The notes beneath the pieces were generated by a model. It had not been told where the DNA came from and ran no database searches. It saw only the letters and a list, made by a program, of their open reading frames with translations. A stretch of DNA of 64,000 nt. It comes from Artemia franciscana. Lineage: Eukaryota; Arthropoda; Branchiopoda; Anostraca; Artemiidae. The stretch lies in the NCBI RefSeq assembly GCF_032884065.1, contig NW_027063627.1:358001-422000 (forward strand). Reading direction: 5' to 3'. The translations under genes were made by a program, and so were the position numbers. Of this stretch, positions 36,076-48,429 are shown piece by piece. Each line of letters begins with the position of its first letter. Position 1 is the first letter of the stretch.

Positions 36076-36510
36076 CAAAACAAGACAAATTGCTAATGTG
36101 GTTTTCAGTAAGGTGTTCGTTTTTCAAAATTCTGCTGGTGTTGAGAAATATCTTGATTCAGCATATTAGAGGTAGTTCTTTTATTATATTAAAAAAAACT
36201 TTTATTTTGAAAAGAAAAAGTTCTTTTATTTTGTATTAGAAAACTTTGTTTTGTAAAATTAATTTTTTCCTTGTCTTTTTTATATACAAAATAAACCTAA
36301 CAAACAGATCTTAGTCTAACTTAGGTGGTAATATCGGATAAAATTTCGAAGTCAGTTTTTATAGAAATGGGGCACTGAATATTGGTTTTACGTTTCATCT
36401 CTCTGAAACTTTCTCACGACATATGTCCATTTTTGTTATATAGATGAAATCCCTTGGGGTATTTAATCGAAGTTATCTTAGAGTAGTTATTCATCAATAT
36501 ACTACTACCA

Positions 36511-36870
36511 CTAACAACTCACCGCAGCACCAAGCCGTCTGAGGCCAACACAGCTACACACGCTCTTCCTCCATCTCAATCTATTCAAAGCCTCCGTCTT
36601 TACACACTCCCAAGAATTTCCCATTTCATTTAAATCTTTCTGTATGACATCCTTTCCCAGATAAGGACGATCTGTTTTCCGTTTAGCCCTAGACGTTCGG
36701 CCGAATTGGACAATCTTCGGCAATCTGTCATCCGCAGAAGGTGCCCTAACCATCTCAACCTTTCTTTCATTATAGCCCTAGAAAACGGGATTGAACCACA
36801 CTTTTCGCACAGCCTACTCTTTGAAATACGATCACTCAGCCGGGTACCCAGAATAATCTGGGGGTCGAAC
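36511..36870 (-). pseudogene. LINE C-terminal fragment (RWLGHV-family)
   Basis: The minus strand reads ADDRLPKIVQFGRTSRAKRK, then DVIQKDLNEMGNSWE and ALNRLRWRKSVC. These are the post-reverse-transcriptase tail sequences also present at 17265-17600. Nucleotide phrases such as 'agcaccaagc' and 'tctttcattatagccct' are shared by the two fragments, so they are one family. The upstream catalytic part is missing. Confidence 0.75.
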
Positions 36871-36889
36871 GAAATAAGAACATACTATG

Positions 36890-38330
36890 GGCATGAAGGC
36901 TATCAAAAGATCGTATCTGCAATATCGCAAGAACGGCATAGAGTCTTAAGTTGAAACTCAGGCCATGTTGAGGGGATGTTAAACTAACCAAAAGGCACTA
37001 TGCGAATACTACTACTATCAATAATATTGGTGGGGCTCTTAAGGTAGAACTTTCAGGCAGGTGGAGCTGTGGTTCAACTAAGTCAAAACATAGTATATGA
37101 ATGCATGTTATCAAAAGCGCCTATCAGCAATATATCAGGAACGGCTAAAAGTTTCAAGTTGAAACTTTCAGGACATTTTAAGGGAAAGTTGAACTAATTC
37201 AAAGTTTACTATGAACACGCGGGCTATCAAAAAGGTATATCAGCAACGCCGGGTACTATGCTAACACTTTCATGGCTACTAATAATACTACTATTATTGC
37301 TGCTGCTTTTACTACTAGTAATCAACTAAGCCAAAATAGTTTTAACTGCATTCAGATTGTCAAGGTAGTGTAGATCAGATACATCAGAATTAGAATAGGG
37401 TATTAAGTTGAAACTGACACGGAAAGTTGTTGTGGATGCAAAACTACATCAAAACACCAGAAGCATTCAGGTTATCAAAAGGGTATGTCAAAAATATTCC
37501 AAGAACGACTGAAGGTGCTAAGTTAAAACTTTCAAAGCTGCTACTACTGCTGCTGCTATTCCTACTATTGTACTAATCAGAACAGTTCAAGTGCGTCCAG
37601 GTTGTCAAAATGGCATAAACGGGACATGTCAGGACTGGAATAGAATATTAAGTTGAAACTGCTGGGAAAAATTGGTGGGATGTAAAACTAAATGAAGATG
37701 TATCCGAAATATCCCGCGAACGGCTTAGAATATTAAATTGAAACTTTCAGAGCTATTATTACTACTTCTGCTGGTACTACTGCAACTACTAATACTTCTA
37801 TTGAATTCAATAAAAGATTCTAAGTACATCCAGGTTGTCAAAATGGCATAGATGCAATTGATCAGGCACTGAATAGGGGATTAAGTGAAACTTCCAGGGA
37901 AAATGGAGGGGTGTGTAAAACTAAATCAAAAGGCATCAGGTACATGCTGGTTAACCAAAGGACGGACAGTAATATCTCAGGAACGACTGAGAGTGTTGTT
38001 GAAACTTTCAGTACCACTACTACTAAGCTTCTATGCTGCTGTTACTACTGTGGAACAGCTAAAAGAGTCTAAATGCATCCAGGTTGTTAAAATGGTACAG
38101 ATGCTATATCAGGAACAGAACAGGGTATTAAATAGTAACTTTCTAGGAAAGTTTTGTCGATACAAACTAATTCAAAAGGCAATATTTGCATGCAGGTTGT
38201 CAAAAGGGCGTATCATCAGTATCTAAGAAACGGTATTAATTTGCTCATGGTTACTACTATTACTACTGCTATTGATAATACTGCTATTAAGTTGAAGCTT
38301 TCAGGGCATGTGGAGCGAGAGGGTTTATTA
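36890..38330 (+). repeat. Diverged tandem array, ~260-bp unit with trinucleotide core
   Basis: Triplet-rich cores (ctactactac, gctgctgct) recur near 37005, 37272, 37538, 37752, 38012 and 38248, so the spacing is 214-267 bp. Between cores are two related half-units, each with 'caggttgtcaaaa..gg', 'tatcag', and 'attaagttgaaactttcag'. About five units are present. Reverse-oriented units are dispersed at 0.5, 25.3 and 57.0 kb. Confidence 0.75.
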
Positions 38331-38430
38331 ATATTTGTCTATACTCAAGGTTGTAGCGTGATGGGGTTAGAATTCCATCAACCCTGTAGAACCCCAAAGA
38401 TTATGCACGTTTTCATCCCATACATGTGAA

Positions 38431-39600
38431 TATTTTCCCCGTACCTAACCTCAAGAAGGGGGTTTGTCTTAATTCAACATAACACGATTGGCAGAGATCC
38501 TACCTTCCTCTTCTTGTTACTCTTCTTGTAAGAATGTGTACTATGATTAGAAAAGCCCCCGCTTTTTTTCATCCAAATCAATATTCGTGCCAAACCATTT
38601 AGCGGGTACTATGATGAATGAGAAAAATTGGATGGGGTTCTGCCTAAGCTTTATTAGCACTAGTCGTCTGATTTACGCTTTTGTCCTAAAATAAAGGGCC
38701 CTTACTACCGTTAATCGCCAACTAAGATAAGCCACTACAGCTATAAAAGGCCCAAGCTTTTCGTAATGTAGGATGGCTTCGGTATACTGACTCCATCATC
38801 ACTTCTGTCGTTCGCCTATTCCCGGAGGGGATTCCCCACTTGTGCAGCTTCGTAGTGGCGTTGGGATCGGGCTTTCACCGATTCACTTAATAGAATGACT
38901 GCAAACAGTGTTGCAGGGTGACCTTCAAGAGTGGGGCTCCGTGTAGAAACTTTTACCCAGCTAACGACATAGCATTGCACTTGATTTTGAGTTATGAACA
39001 GTCTCTCTGTTTTTATGTTTTTTGGAATGTTTAACCATCTTTTCTTATGATATTTTCTTTTATTGCCCTTTTGTAGGCTAATATACTAGACATGAATATG
39101 TATTGCTCCAGGTCATGTGCCTGAATGTTATTATGCCAGAATATTGCCTCTCGTTGATAGAATTAAGTCTATAAAACTATCTAATTACTAAGGTGGGCAT
39201 AGGCTTGCATAGACCCACCATTCGACTGTTGGTCCCTGGAATGTATTGCTGGAAGTATTGAACCTTTTAAATTGTTTTGTTTAGAATTGAGAAGGAGCCA
39301 TTGCTCCCTGGTCTGTACTGGTGGAACCATTTGTTTTTCTTGAAGCCTTAGTATTCTCAGATATTAATATAATATGGAGATTGCGTCCTGAAATATTAAG
39401 ACGTTGAAAAACAGTTACCGTATTGACATTTTGACTGACGATTCTAGACGTTTTGAATCAAGCTTGAACTTGGAACTCGTATCCAAAAGTTATGAAACAC
39501 AAAATTAGGTGGTATAGAAGATTTTTATTTTAGCAGCGTTTTCTACATTTTATAAAACTGTGGTTCATCAGTCATAGTGGTATATCAAGCAGTTGGAAAC
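38431..39600. other. No recognisable gene
   Basis: A moderately GC-richer patch at 38800-38960 ('ttcccggaggggattcccc') shows no coding or RNA signature I can name. Confidence 0.4.
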
Positions 39601-40800
39601 GAACTGTAAGGAGCGACGCGGCTCAATAGTAACCAAACTGTAGAAAAACGGATATCAAACGGATGTTGATATCAATGGATATTCAAAAAGAATCGATTCA
39701 TTATGCTGATTCCAAATATATAAGATTCAATAAGTTTAGCATTACCAATCAAAAGCTACGAGTCTGAGAAAATTTGCCTGATTCTCGAAAAAGGGGGAAA
39801 CGTCCCCTATAAGTCAAGAAATCTCAGTGAAAATCACACCAACGGATTCAGCGTATCCGAGAACTCTATTGTAGAGGTTTCAAGCTCCCATCTGCAAAAA
39901 TGTGGAATTTTGTATTTCTTGCCAAATTAAAGATCACGGATGCTTGTTTCCTACGGGAAGTATTTCCCGTAGGGAGTTAATTTTCCGGGGGAGGGAGGTG
40001 AACTTACTGAATTTTACATGGTGAGATGTTAAGAGGAATTGTCTGGGGGGAATTTCTACCGGGTTGAAATTTTCTTGAAGATCTTTCCGCAGGAGGGGGG
40101 ATTTCCTCTGGAGAAATTCTCCATGGGGAAGTTTTTTACGGGCTAAATTATCCAGGGGAAATTATCTACGGGAGCAATTGTCTACTAAAGAGGGGGGTTT
40201 TTCTGGGAAAAAAATTCCGCGGAGGAGACTATTTCCGGCATGATTTTAAAATTATAATTTTGAAAAAAAAAAAAAAATCACCCTGAATCATCCGCAGGAA
40301 ATTTTTCGGGGGAATTTTCAGCTAGATTGGAAGTGTCTGAGAGAAATCTACCTGGGGGGGGGGGGTCTTTTACGTGGGAAGAAGTTTCTATGGATAGATT
40401 TTCCGTTGTAAAGGGGATTTTCCATGGAAGGGGAGCCGGATTTTCCAGCATTATTTAAGGACGATCATAAATTAAATTAACAAAAAAGTTTTTCAACTGG
40501 AAATAAGGAGCAAAATCAAAACTTAAAGCGAACAGAAATTATTGTGTATATGAATGGGATTGCCCCCTCTTCAATGCATCGCTCTTTTTGCTGAAGTTTG
40601 ATTTATTGCCTCAATTCTTTAAGAACGACTCTTGAAATACAAGGGTCATTTAATTAGAATAATAGAATTTTTTTAATATTAAAAAACTTTAGCGTGAAGA
40701 GCGAGGCAATGAGGAAGTAGCACCCCTTTCATTTACGCAACAATTTGTGTTCGTTGTAAGTTTTGATTTTGCTCCTTACTTTAAGTTGAAAAAACTTATT
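39601..40800 (+). mobile_element. Foldback-like element, one arm plus hairpin module
   Basis: Begins 'taaggagcgac..ggctcaatagtaacc', the same terminal sequence as the 46.57-kb copy, and runs through arm sequence ('agaactctattgtagaggtt'). It ends in a hairpin: 'cgctctttttgctgaagttt' at about 40579 faces 'aactttagcgtgaagagcg' at about 40685. The middle (39960-40440) is richer in G-tracts and diverged. Confidence 0.7.
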
Positions 40801-41580
40801 CTTTTTAAAATTTAATATTCCTGTAGTGTCGACTTACAGACATGTACAAATTCGGGTGAATTTTAGATACGGTTGCGGGAACAAACTTTCAAATGTAAAC
40901 GCCTCACAAAATATTACATGCTTTAAGTTCGGAAGACAAAAGAAGATGTTTTGCGAGCAGAATTAATTTGGAAAATTCCCTCATTGTTTTTTCACTTTAG
41001 AGTTTATTAGCATTTAAAGCTTGAACTAAATTGTTGTTGAAATTCGAAGAAGGCAAAATTTAGTTGGCGAAAATGGATAGGTACGATTTGAAACAAATTC
41101 TTTAAGATAAAGTTTTACATTATCAAAAACTCTTCCTTTAACCTCAACCTTTAGGGGTCAAATGATCTTTGTACTGTGGATAATTCAAACGGCATTCTCT
41201 ATCAATTGTTGAATTTCTTGAATTCAAGTTTTCATAAACTAAATGCTAAAAAAAAACTTGTAATTGCTTTAGGATCGAGATGAGAACATTATTTTAAGGG
41301 TAAAAGCAGAGAATAACGTTGGTATTGCTTTTGGTTTTGTCTATACCAAATAATCAAATTAGGACTCCGTGTAAACATTAGATTTTATTGAAAAGATTCT
41401 TAGTTTTGTCTAAATTTATAAAACCTCCTGGAATTTTTGTGGCTATTTTGGGTTAGCTGTTTTTGTTTTGTTTTTAATAATTCCCACAGTCTGAATGTAA
41501 CCAAGAAATGATATTTTTTGAAAGCGCTTCATTCTGAAAAGTTTGGATTTTTTTAATTAGATATAAAAAAATTCAAATGT
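40801..41580. other. No recognisable gene
   Basis: AT-rich DNA without motifs or clear repeats. Confidence 0.4.
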
Positions 41581-41589
41581 AAGTAAATT

Positions 41590-41700
41590 GTGAGATCAAA
41601 ACTTAAAATGAACAGAAATTATCACCTGTGTAAGGGGGAATTTTTCCTCTTCAACCCCTTGCTCTTTGCAATAAAGTTTTAAATTTTTCTGCTGGAAGCA
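41590..41700 (+). mobile_element. Short remnant of foldback-like element
   Basis: Contains 'aaaacttaaaatgaacagaa' then 'ctctttgcaataaagttt', matching half of a hairpin module. The facing half is absent. Confidence 0.5.
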
Positions 41701-41929
41701 TTTATGAGAGAAAAAACCGCGTAACTGATTGTCTTTTAAAACATCTTAACTGAAAATTGTATGAAGTCAAATGCACATCAATAAGCTCTTCCGTCGTCGA
41801 GATATTGCAATCACCTTTCCATTCCATTTCAATCATATTTTTTCCAGAGCAGTGTTCTTGAGCCCCTTCATATAGGGATATCCGCTGGGGGCTGATCATC
41901 AGGCTCTTCCCATGTTTTTGTCCCTTATT

Positions 41930-42110
41930 TCTCCAACTTCCTACTCGGATAAGGTTTGAATCTGGCTCAGATTATGGTTTGACACCCTCGTCACCCTAAC
42001 CCTCATCCCAAATCAAATAATCAGCAACAGCAGGACTCCAACCCCTGTCCCAAAGGACATAGATTGCAATTGCCAACTCTGTGCACTAACCATTTGGCTA
42101 AGAATACAAA
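41930..42110 (-). mobile_element. Decayed copy of the tRNA-derived SINE
   Basis: The minus strand has 'agccaaatggttagtgcaca' (box A position) and 'ggggttggagtcctgc' (box B position), with body 'tatttgatttgggatgag' shared with the 27.2-27.5 kb SINE. Both promoter boxes carry substitutions. Confidence 0.6.
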
Positions 42111-42664
42111 CCGACTCTTTACAACAAATTTGAACTTTTTCAGATTAATGCTTCAACGAATAGGGCTAAAATAAATTTTTCGGCCTCGATACCTCCCCCA
42201 TCCCCTGAAGAGAACCTATTGGCCAACAACCTAAAAGATAATGTTTAAATATGTGATTACACATTGATTCTCTGTACCCGTGAGTTTTATCGGATAAACA
42301 TTCTATAGTAAACATTCATTTATTCTGAACTACGTTTATGTTGAGGGAAGAATGGCATACTGTACGAAGTCTGAGACTGGGAGGCTTATGTAGCCGGTAC
42401 AATGACTATTGAGACTTCTGTACGATAAAATTGCTGCGCAGTGGGGGCCAGAATAAATGACATTGATTATTACAAATAAAATAAAGAAACACGCTGGTCA
42501 TTATTGGTTAAGAACACTTAAAATAAAAGGCACAAAAGAATTCGAATGACGGTTTGTCCTGCATCGGTTTTCTAACGAGTGTTAGCACTGACTATTGCAG
42601 GTGGAGGGAATAGTAAACGATATATTTCAGAGAAAAGAGTGGCTTCTCCAAACTTGGGCATTTT

Positions 42665-42940
42665 TTGAAAACACCCATCAAGTAGGGTTGGGACTCTCAA
42701 GGTAGAAAGTACATTTTCGATAAGTGGTATACTTCTGGCGCAGTACAATCTTAATTATCCGTTTTTGAACCACCTTCACATCTTCTTTCAGGCAGTCCAT
42801 ATTATGCTCATGTGGTTTCCACATACGGCATGCATATTCAAGAATAAGGTGATTATGCATGATGTAAATAGTTTTCAGCAGAAAATTGGGCGAAACCCAA
42901 CTGTCACAAACAAGTAAGCTAGCGCACTGCACAACCACCC
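42665..42940 (-). pseudogene. CR1/Jockey-like LINE reverse transcriptase C-terminal fragment
   Basis: The minus-strand frame reads KTIYIMHNHLILEYACRMW, then KPHEHNMDCLKEDVKVVQKR and IIKIVLR. The family pattern is 'Y..LV.P.LEYA..VW.P......L..VQ.R..K.I', the thumb region. It lacks the catalytic domain and is truncated on both sides. Confidence 0.78.
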
Positions 42941-43811
42941 TTTTTCACAGGACCGGTAACACGCGCTCCTATCGAGCATTCAGTGTCAAAAGCGACGTCT
43001 AAGATTTCAGTAACCGAGACAATTGAGTGCCACGGTTCAGGACATAGGAGGCCTCGTTTCAGCGCATTGAAACTCATCACTTCGGTTCATTTTGTTTCGT
43101 TGTGCTGAAGGCTTGGAACGAATCTAATGGAAGGCTTGCTGGAGGAATCTGTAGTGAGCTGTAACACTGTTGAAGGATGGTTTTGGCTGGCTTCATTACT
43201 GAATCTTGGATGTACTTCTACTTTCTCTGCGACTTCCACATTTTGGAAGTTAAGAAAGATCATCCACATATTTGAATCTTTCTTCAAGTTCTAAGAGAAC
43301 TTAGTTCTTAAATGCTGAAAAACAAAAGGACTGCTACGTACATATCTCGTGGTGTGTCACATGTCTGCTCAGCCTCATATGGGATCGACGTTACCCGGGA
43401 AGAGAGAGTATCTCCACTGTAAGTGGCCTAGTAGATGGTACCCTTCAATTTTAGATTATTTACTACTGTAGAATGGAAGATCAGTGCGGAAGTTTTGCAG
43501 TAGTCGCCTAGAAGTTAGTCAAAAAGGATTCATATCAAATCACTCAGTAACCAGATGGTAAAAGCCTGTCAAATGCTGGACTATCAACCCGTAATGCAGG
43601 ACTCTTTCAGCTATCAATGCTGAAAAGGATGGATAACTAGCTGAATTTGGGCAGGTAGTTATCAGTAAGTAAACGCTTCATAAAAAAAAATATTTTATAG
43701 GGATGTTTCCCCACACCAACAATGGGGTCAATATCCCCGTGAAACAAGAAGACCTCTGAGTTAGTTAAAAAGTCACTCCCTCTGTACCTCTGGAATTCTG
43801 CAGTAAAAATA

Positions 43812-43832
43812 TTAATAATAATAATAATAATT
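43812..43832. repeat. (TAA)n tail of the minus-strand LINE
   Basis: Six to seven TAA repeats directly next to the LINE 3' sequence 'gggctttttctggaataaa' (minus strand). Confidence 0.8.
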
Positions 43833-45071
43833 TATTCCAGAAAAAGCCCGTGGGCCATAAGAAATTTACATAACAAACAACAAATTAACTAAAATAAATT
43901 AATACTATTTAAAGAAAACACTCCCGATGTGCCGCTGCAATCCTGACAAATCTTGCTATCCTTTTAATACTCAGGAAATGTGTCTCTTTCATTCTATCTA
44001 CCATCCATATCTCATTCAATTTTTCTTTATCATACATCTCTCGCCTCCATTCATTCAATTCGACACATTCACACAAAAAATGTATTAAACTTTCATCCTG
44101 AGATCCACACATAGGACAAGCAATAGATTCTACCTTCTCCCCTTTTCTCCCTTGATACTTTCTTTTCTCACCAATCAAAAATCCATTTCCCCTTCAATCC
44201 AAATAAGCCTTGAAATCCTCTCTACTTAACCCAACCTTCCAAAATACCTTCTCCCTCCCCCCACAACTACCCTTTATCTGTCTATACAATTTTAACGACC
44301 CTGAACGATCCAGACTTGCCCACCATATCTGGATTTCTTGGTTCTTCAACCTCTCTTGTACTTCCCTTATTACTATTCCTCCATACCCATAATCCCCTTT
44401 CTTTCATTCCACCATTCCCCTAATCCACGCTTATCTAAGATATTCTTAATCTCCGCCGGCCACCCTGCTTTACTTTTCTGTCTCAACGCCTCTAGGTATG
44501 CTGCCTTTGCTATCGTAAATCTCTGCAGGCCCAGTATCCAAATCCAATATCTCACCATGGTCACTAGCCTCATAGATCGCAGCGATGCTAGCCCTAAATC
44601 CCCCTGGATTATCAAATTACTAAATTAATCCCATATTCCTAACATCCTATTATAATATCTCATCATAACCACCTCAAGTTTCGGACCTTTCCGATAGCCC
44701 CAGACCTCTGCTCCATAATGCATCGCCGGTACTATCTTACTTGTCCAAATCCTCTTATGTACTCTAATATCTCTCACCCATCTAAGACTACTCCTCGCTA
44801 TTTCACCGCTAATATACCTCCCCCTTGCATTCGCTAGATCCAGATGCCCACTGAATTTCCCATTACTAGTAAGCTTTACCCCAAGATAAACAAATTCATT
44901 GATCACTGGTATAGTTTCACCTTTAAAGGAAAAATTCACATCTTCACTTTCCATGGCTTTACGACCAAATACCATCACCACTGTCTTCGATGTGTTCAGG
45001 ATTAACTTCTTCTCTTCCAAATAAATCTCCGTAATCTCTAATAATTGTTGCAGTTTCTCCTTTGATTCAGT

Positions 45072-46388
45072 CGGTGTTGCCAGATGTAGCATAAATATGC
45101 GGAATGTAGCATAATTAGGAACCAAAAGCATTCAAGCATAATCCTCCTTAAGATAGCATAATTGTAGCATAATCTAATACGATGTGAACAACTCATAACG
45201 TCACATCAATAAAACGAACACCAAAGATGGTTTATTGAATTTTCTGACCAAACTAAAGTAAAATTTTCGGAACATCGACAGACTACGAACCATCTGGTAT
45301 TTTTCTGTTCTAATCCTGGGGTCTATGGCAAAGAAAAGCGCACGCAAGATATTTGAATTTAAAGACATGTGGTGATTGAATGGATTGGATTGGTGAAGAT
45401 GATTGTTTGATGAAATTTTGGGATTTAGAGGAGTTTCATGTTGTTGTGTTTGGCGGTGAACAGTGAGAGAATTTTGCCAAAACTCGCAGATATTGACTCC
45501 CGGTGGCGCAAGCTGCCATATGATTTTAGTGACTCCGAAAAGATAGATATGAGCAAAATCACTACAGACTTGATGTGGAGAAAAATAAGCGAAATGAGAA
45601 ACTTTACCAACGAAAGAGTTTTTCCAGATCTGGCAGAACTCGCCGAGAGGGTGCTCTCCCTATCGCATTCCAACGCAGACTAAGAAAGAATTTTTTCTTG
45701 GATCAGTTATGTCAAGCCAAAAAAGCGGAATAGGTTGAAGAAATGAAGTACTGAAGCCGTGCTGGTCACAAAATCGCGACTAAGAACAAAAGATACGGTT
45801 TGTTACAAATATGTCCCTACAGACAATCATATCAAGTCTACAATTCCGATAACTTCTACGTAGCCACCCCACCCCCTGTTCAAGAACTCCAATCCAAAAG
45901 CGAAGATGAAGAAGATCATTGAATATGAACCGCACTTTTTCTTTCTTTTTTTATGTATCTGAAGTAAAATTTTGATGATGATGTAAGACACTATGTTTTT
46001 CAAGTGCCGCCAACCGCTTCGAGAAGAAAGACGACTTGCGAAAAAAGACGAAAAACGTGAGCCAAATTGTGAACCAAGACCCTTCCCCTGGACATAAAAA
46101 AAAGCCTTTTAACATATTTTCTATGATATTTTACCTTTTTCTTTGCCTCCTTTGCTTATACCCCGCTTTTGTTCCCTTAGCGGGTAGGAAATAAACTATT
46201 AGGCTATTATTATCAGATTATATTCTATTCAGAACCTTTATTAAAATAAGAAGAATTCGACTTGTCTTAACTGATCAACTTTTTCGTGAAACCTGGGAAA
46301 ATATAGAAACGTAGCATAAATCTGTCCAAAAAAGCATAATTTTGGGCTCAAGGAAGCATAATCCTCTCCGTCCGATCTGGCAACACTG
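45072..46388 (+). mobile_element. hAT-type DNA element (1317 bp) nested in the LINE
   Basis: The termini are CGGTGTTGCCAGAT and ATCTGGCAACACTG, an imperfect terminal inverted repeat. The flanks GATTCAGT (45064-45071) and GGTTCAGC (46389-46396) match at 6 of 8 positions, fitting a diverged 8-bp target duplication, the hAT size. The insertion interrupts a LINE reading frame that resumes cleanly on the other side. Inside is the end of a hAT transposase on the + strand. Subterminal 'agcataat'-type motifs recur at both ends, reminiscent of transposase-binding repeats. Confidence 0.85.
45438..45830 (+). pseudogene. hAT transposase C-terminal dimerisation domain, interrupted
   Basis: The frame from 45438 reads DLMWRKISEMRNFTNERVFP, then DLAELAERVLSLSHSNAD. 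A TAA stop (45681-45683) is followed by ERIFSWISYVKPKKRNRL in the same frame. hAT transposases normally run 'HSNADVERIFS..N.VK.K.RN.L', so the stop replaces the residue between Asp and Glu. The N-terminal zinc finger and the catalytic domain are absent. The element is a non-autonomous deletion derivative. Confidence 0.82.
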
Positions 46389-46565
46389 GGTTCAGCCAGT
46401 AATACGATGTCGTCAGCAAATAGTAGTAAGCACAGTTTAAGCAAATCTATCGATATCATTGGTGCATTGCTCTTAACGAAAAATTCATGGGCATCATTTA
46501 AATACAGGCTAAACAATTTTGGTGACAGCACACATCCCTGCTTTAGTCAAACAGTTCGTGGTAAC

Positions 46566-48380
46566 GTGTAGTAAGGAGCGACCCGGGTCAATAGTAACAA
46601 AAACTCTAAAAAATGGGATTTTGATGCCAATAGTTGCATCAAAATCGCATTTTAATGCTGATTTTAAATATATAAGTTTCATCAAGATTAGTCTTACCCG
46701 TCGAAAGTTACGAGCCTGAGAAAATTTACCTCATTTTAGAAAATAGGGGGAAATACCCCCTAAAAGTCATATGATCTTAACAAAAATCACACCATAAGAT
46801 TCAGCGTATCAGAGAACCTTATTGTAGAAGTTTCAAGCCCCTATCTACAAGAATGTGGAATTTCGCATTTTTTGCCAGAAGACAAATCACGGGTGCGTGT
46901 TTATTTGTTTTTTTGTTTGTTTTTTTCCCAGGGGTGATCGTATCGACTCAGTGGTCCTAGAATGTCACAAAAGAGCTCATTCTAACGGAAATTAAAAGTT
47001 CTAGTGCCCTTTTTAAGTGACCAAAAAAACTGGAGGGCACCTAGGCCCCCACCCACGCTAATTTTTTCCCCAAAGTCACCGGATCAAAATTCCGAGAGAG
47101 CCATTCTATTCACCATAGTCGAGACCTAATAACTATGTCTTTGGGGACGACTTACTCCCCCTCAGTCCCCGTGGGAGGGGCTGCAAGTTACAAACTTTGA
47201 CCTGTGTTTACATATAGTAATGGTTACTGGGAAGTGTACAGACGTTTTCACGGAGATTTTTTTGGTTTGGGGGAGAGTTGAGGGAGGAAGGGTTACGTGG
47301 GAGGATCTTTCCATGGAGAAACTTCTCAAGGGGGAAGAGACTTTCAATGGAGGGGGCGCAGGATTTTCTAGCATAATTAAAAAAAATGAAAAAATAAATA
47401 TGAAAAGTTTTTTCTACTGAAAGTGAGGAGCAGCATTAAAACTTAAAACGAACAGAAATAATTACGCATATGAGGGGTTTACCTCCTCGTAATACCTCGC
47501 TCTTTACGCTAAAGTATTTTTAGTAATTTCAACTATTTATTCTACGGCCTTTGTGATTCAGGGGCCATTCTTAAGGAATTGGGACACAATTTAAGCTTTA
47601 GTGCAAAGAGCGAGGTATCGACGAGGGGTGAACCCCCTCATATACGCAATAAAACATACGAATATAGAAGTTCGCTACGTAAGTTAATTCGTAAGTTACG
47701 TATATTTTGTACTTATGAAAACGTTAGTAAAAAATTAAAAGTTATAATTGCCTTTTTAAGTAATCAAAAAATTGGAGGGCAACTAGGCCTCCTGTCTCAC
47801 TTCCTTTTTTCTCAAAATCTTCCGATTAAAACTATGAAAAAGCCATTTAGCCCCAAAAAGTTAAAATGCAAATTTCGTTTTAATTATTTATGCGCGGGGA
47901 GCCAAGGTCAAAAAATGCATTAATCCAAAAACATCCAGAAATTAAACAAAAAAAAAACAAGTTTTTTAAAATGAAAGTAAGGAGCGACATTAAAACTTAA
48001 AACGAACAGAAATTACTCTGTATATGAAAGGGGCTTTTCCTCCTCAACGCCCCGCTCTTTACGCTAAAGTTTTTTACTGTTTTAAAATGTAGAGCTAAGA
48101 GAAAGAGTCAAACTCTTTAACTCCCAACTCCTTGCTATTTACTCTGAAGTTTGACTTTTTGCTCCAATTCTTTTAGAACACTTACTCAAACACAAGAAAA
48201 TTGGAAAAATAAGGCTTTTCAAATAAATAAAAAACGTTAACTTAATGAGTACGGATTTGAAGAGGGGCAGTCCCCCTTATACAAAGAATCATTTTAGTTA
48301 TTTTTAAATTTTTAAAGTTGCTCTTTACTTTTAGTTGGAAAATCATTTTTATTTGTTCAATTATAATCTCGAAACGTTAT
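46566..48380 (+). mobile_element. Foldback-like element, one full arm
   Basis: It starts 'gtaaggagcgacccgggtca' and runs through the arm (46566-47400). A hairpin module follows at about 47400-47660 ('cgctctttacgctaaagtat' facing 'gctttagtgcaaagagcg'), then a linker matching 10960-11250 inverted, then the first half of the core hairpin (47955-48110). The other half is replaced by a diverged module to 48380. It truncates the LINE at 46555. Internal G- and C-rich stretches produce spurious frames only. Confidence 0.75.
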
Positions 48381-48429
48381 AGTTTTACGAGCACGATACT
48401 TTTGCTAACGCAAAAAAAAACAGTCAATA

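Larger units (their letters stand above)
43810..46555 (-). mobile_element. LINE (I/R1-like), 3' part, split by a hAT-type insertion
   Basis: On the minus strand: QGCVLSPKLFSLYLNDAHEF and LLFADDIVLLAEP (46553-46397, FADD catalytic box); then the 1.3-kb insertion; then TESKEKLQQLLEITEIYLEE and EFVYLGVKLTSNGKFSGHLD, followed by IVPAMHYGAEVWGYRKG (45063-44625). The tail includes CPMCGSQDESLIHFLCEC (44178-43909), a Cys-rich domain common after the reverse transcriptase. The 3' end is a (TTA)n simple repeat (43832-43812), as in several LINE clades. Frame changes occur near 44620. The 5' part is cut off at about 46565 by a foldback element. Confidence 0.85.
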
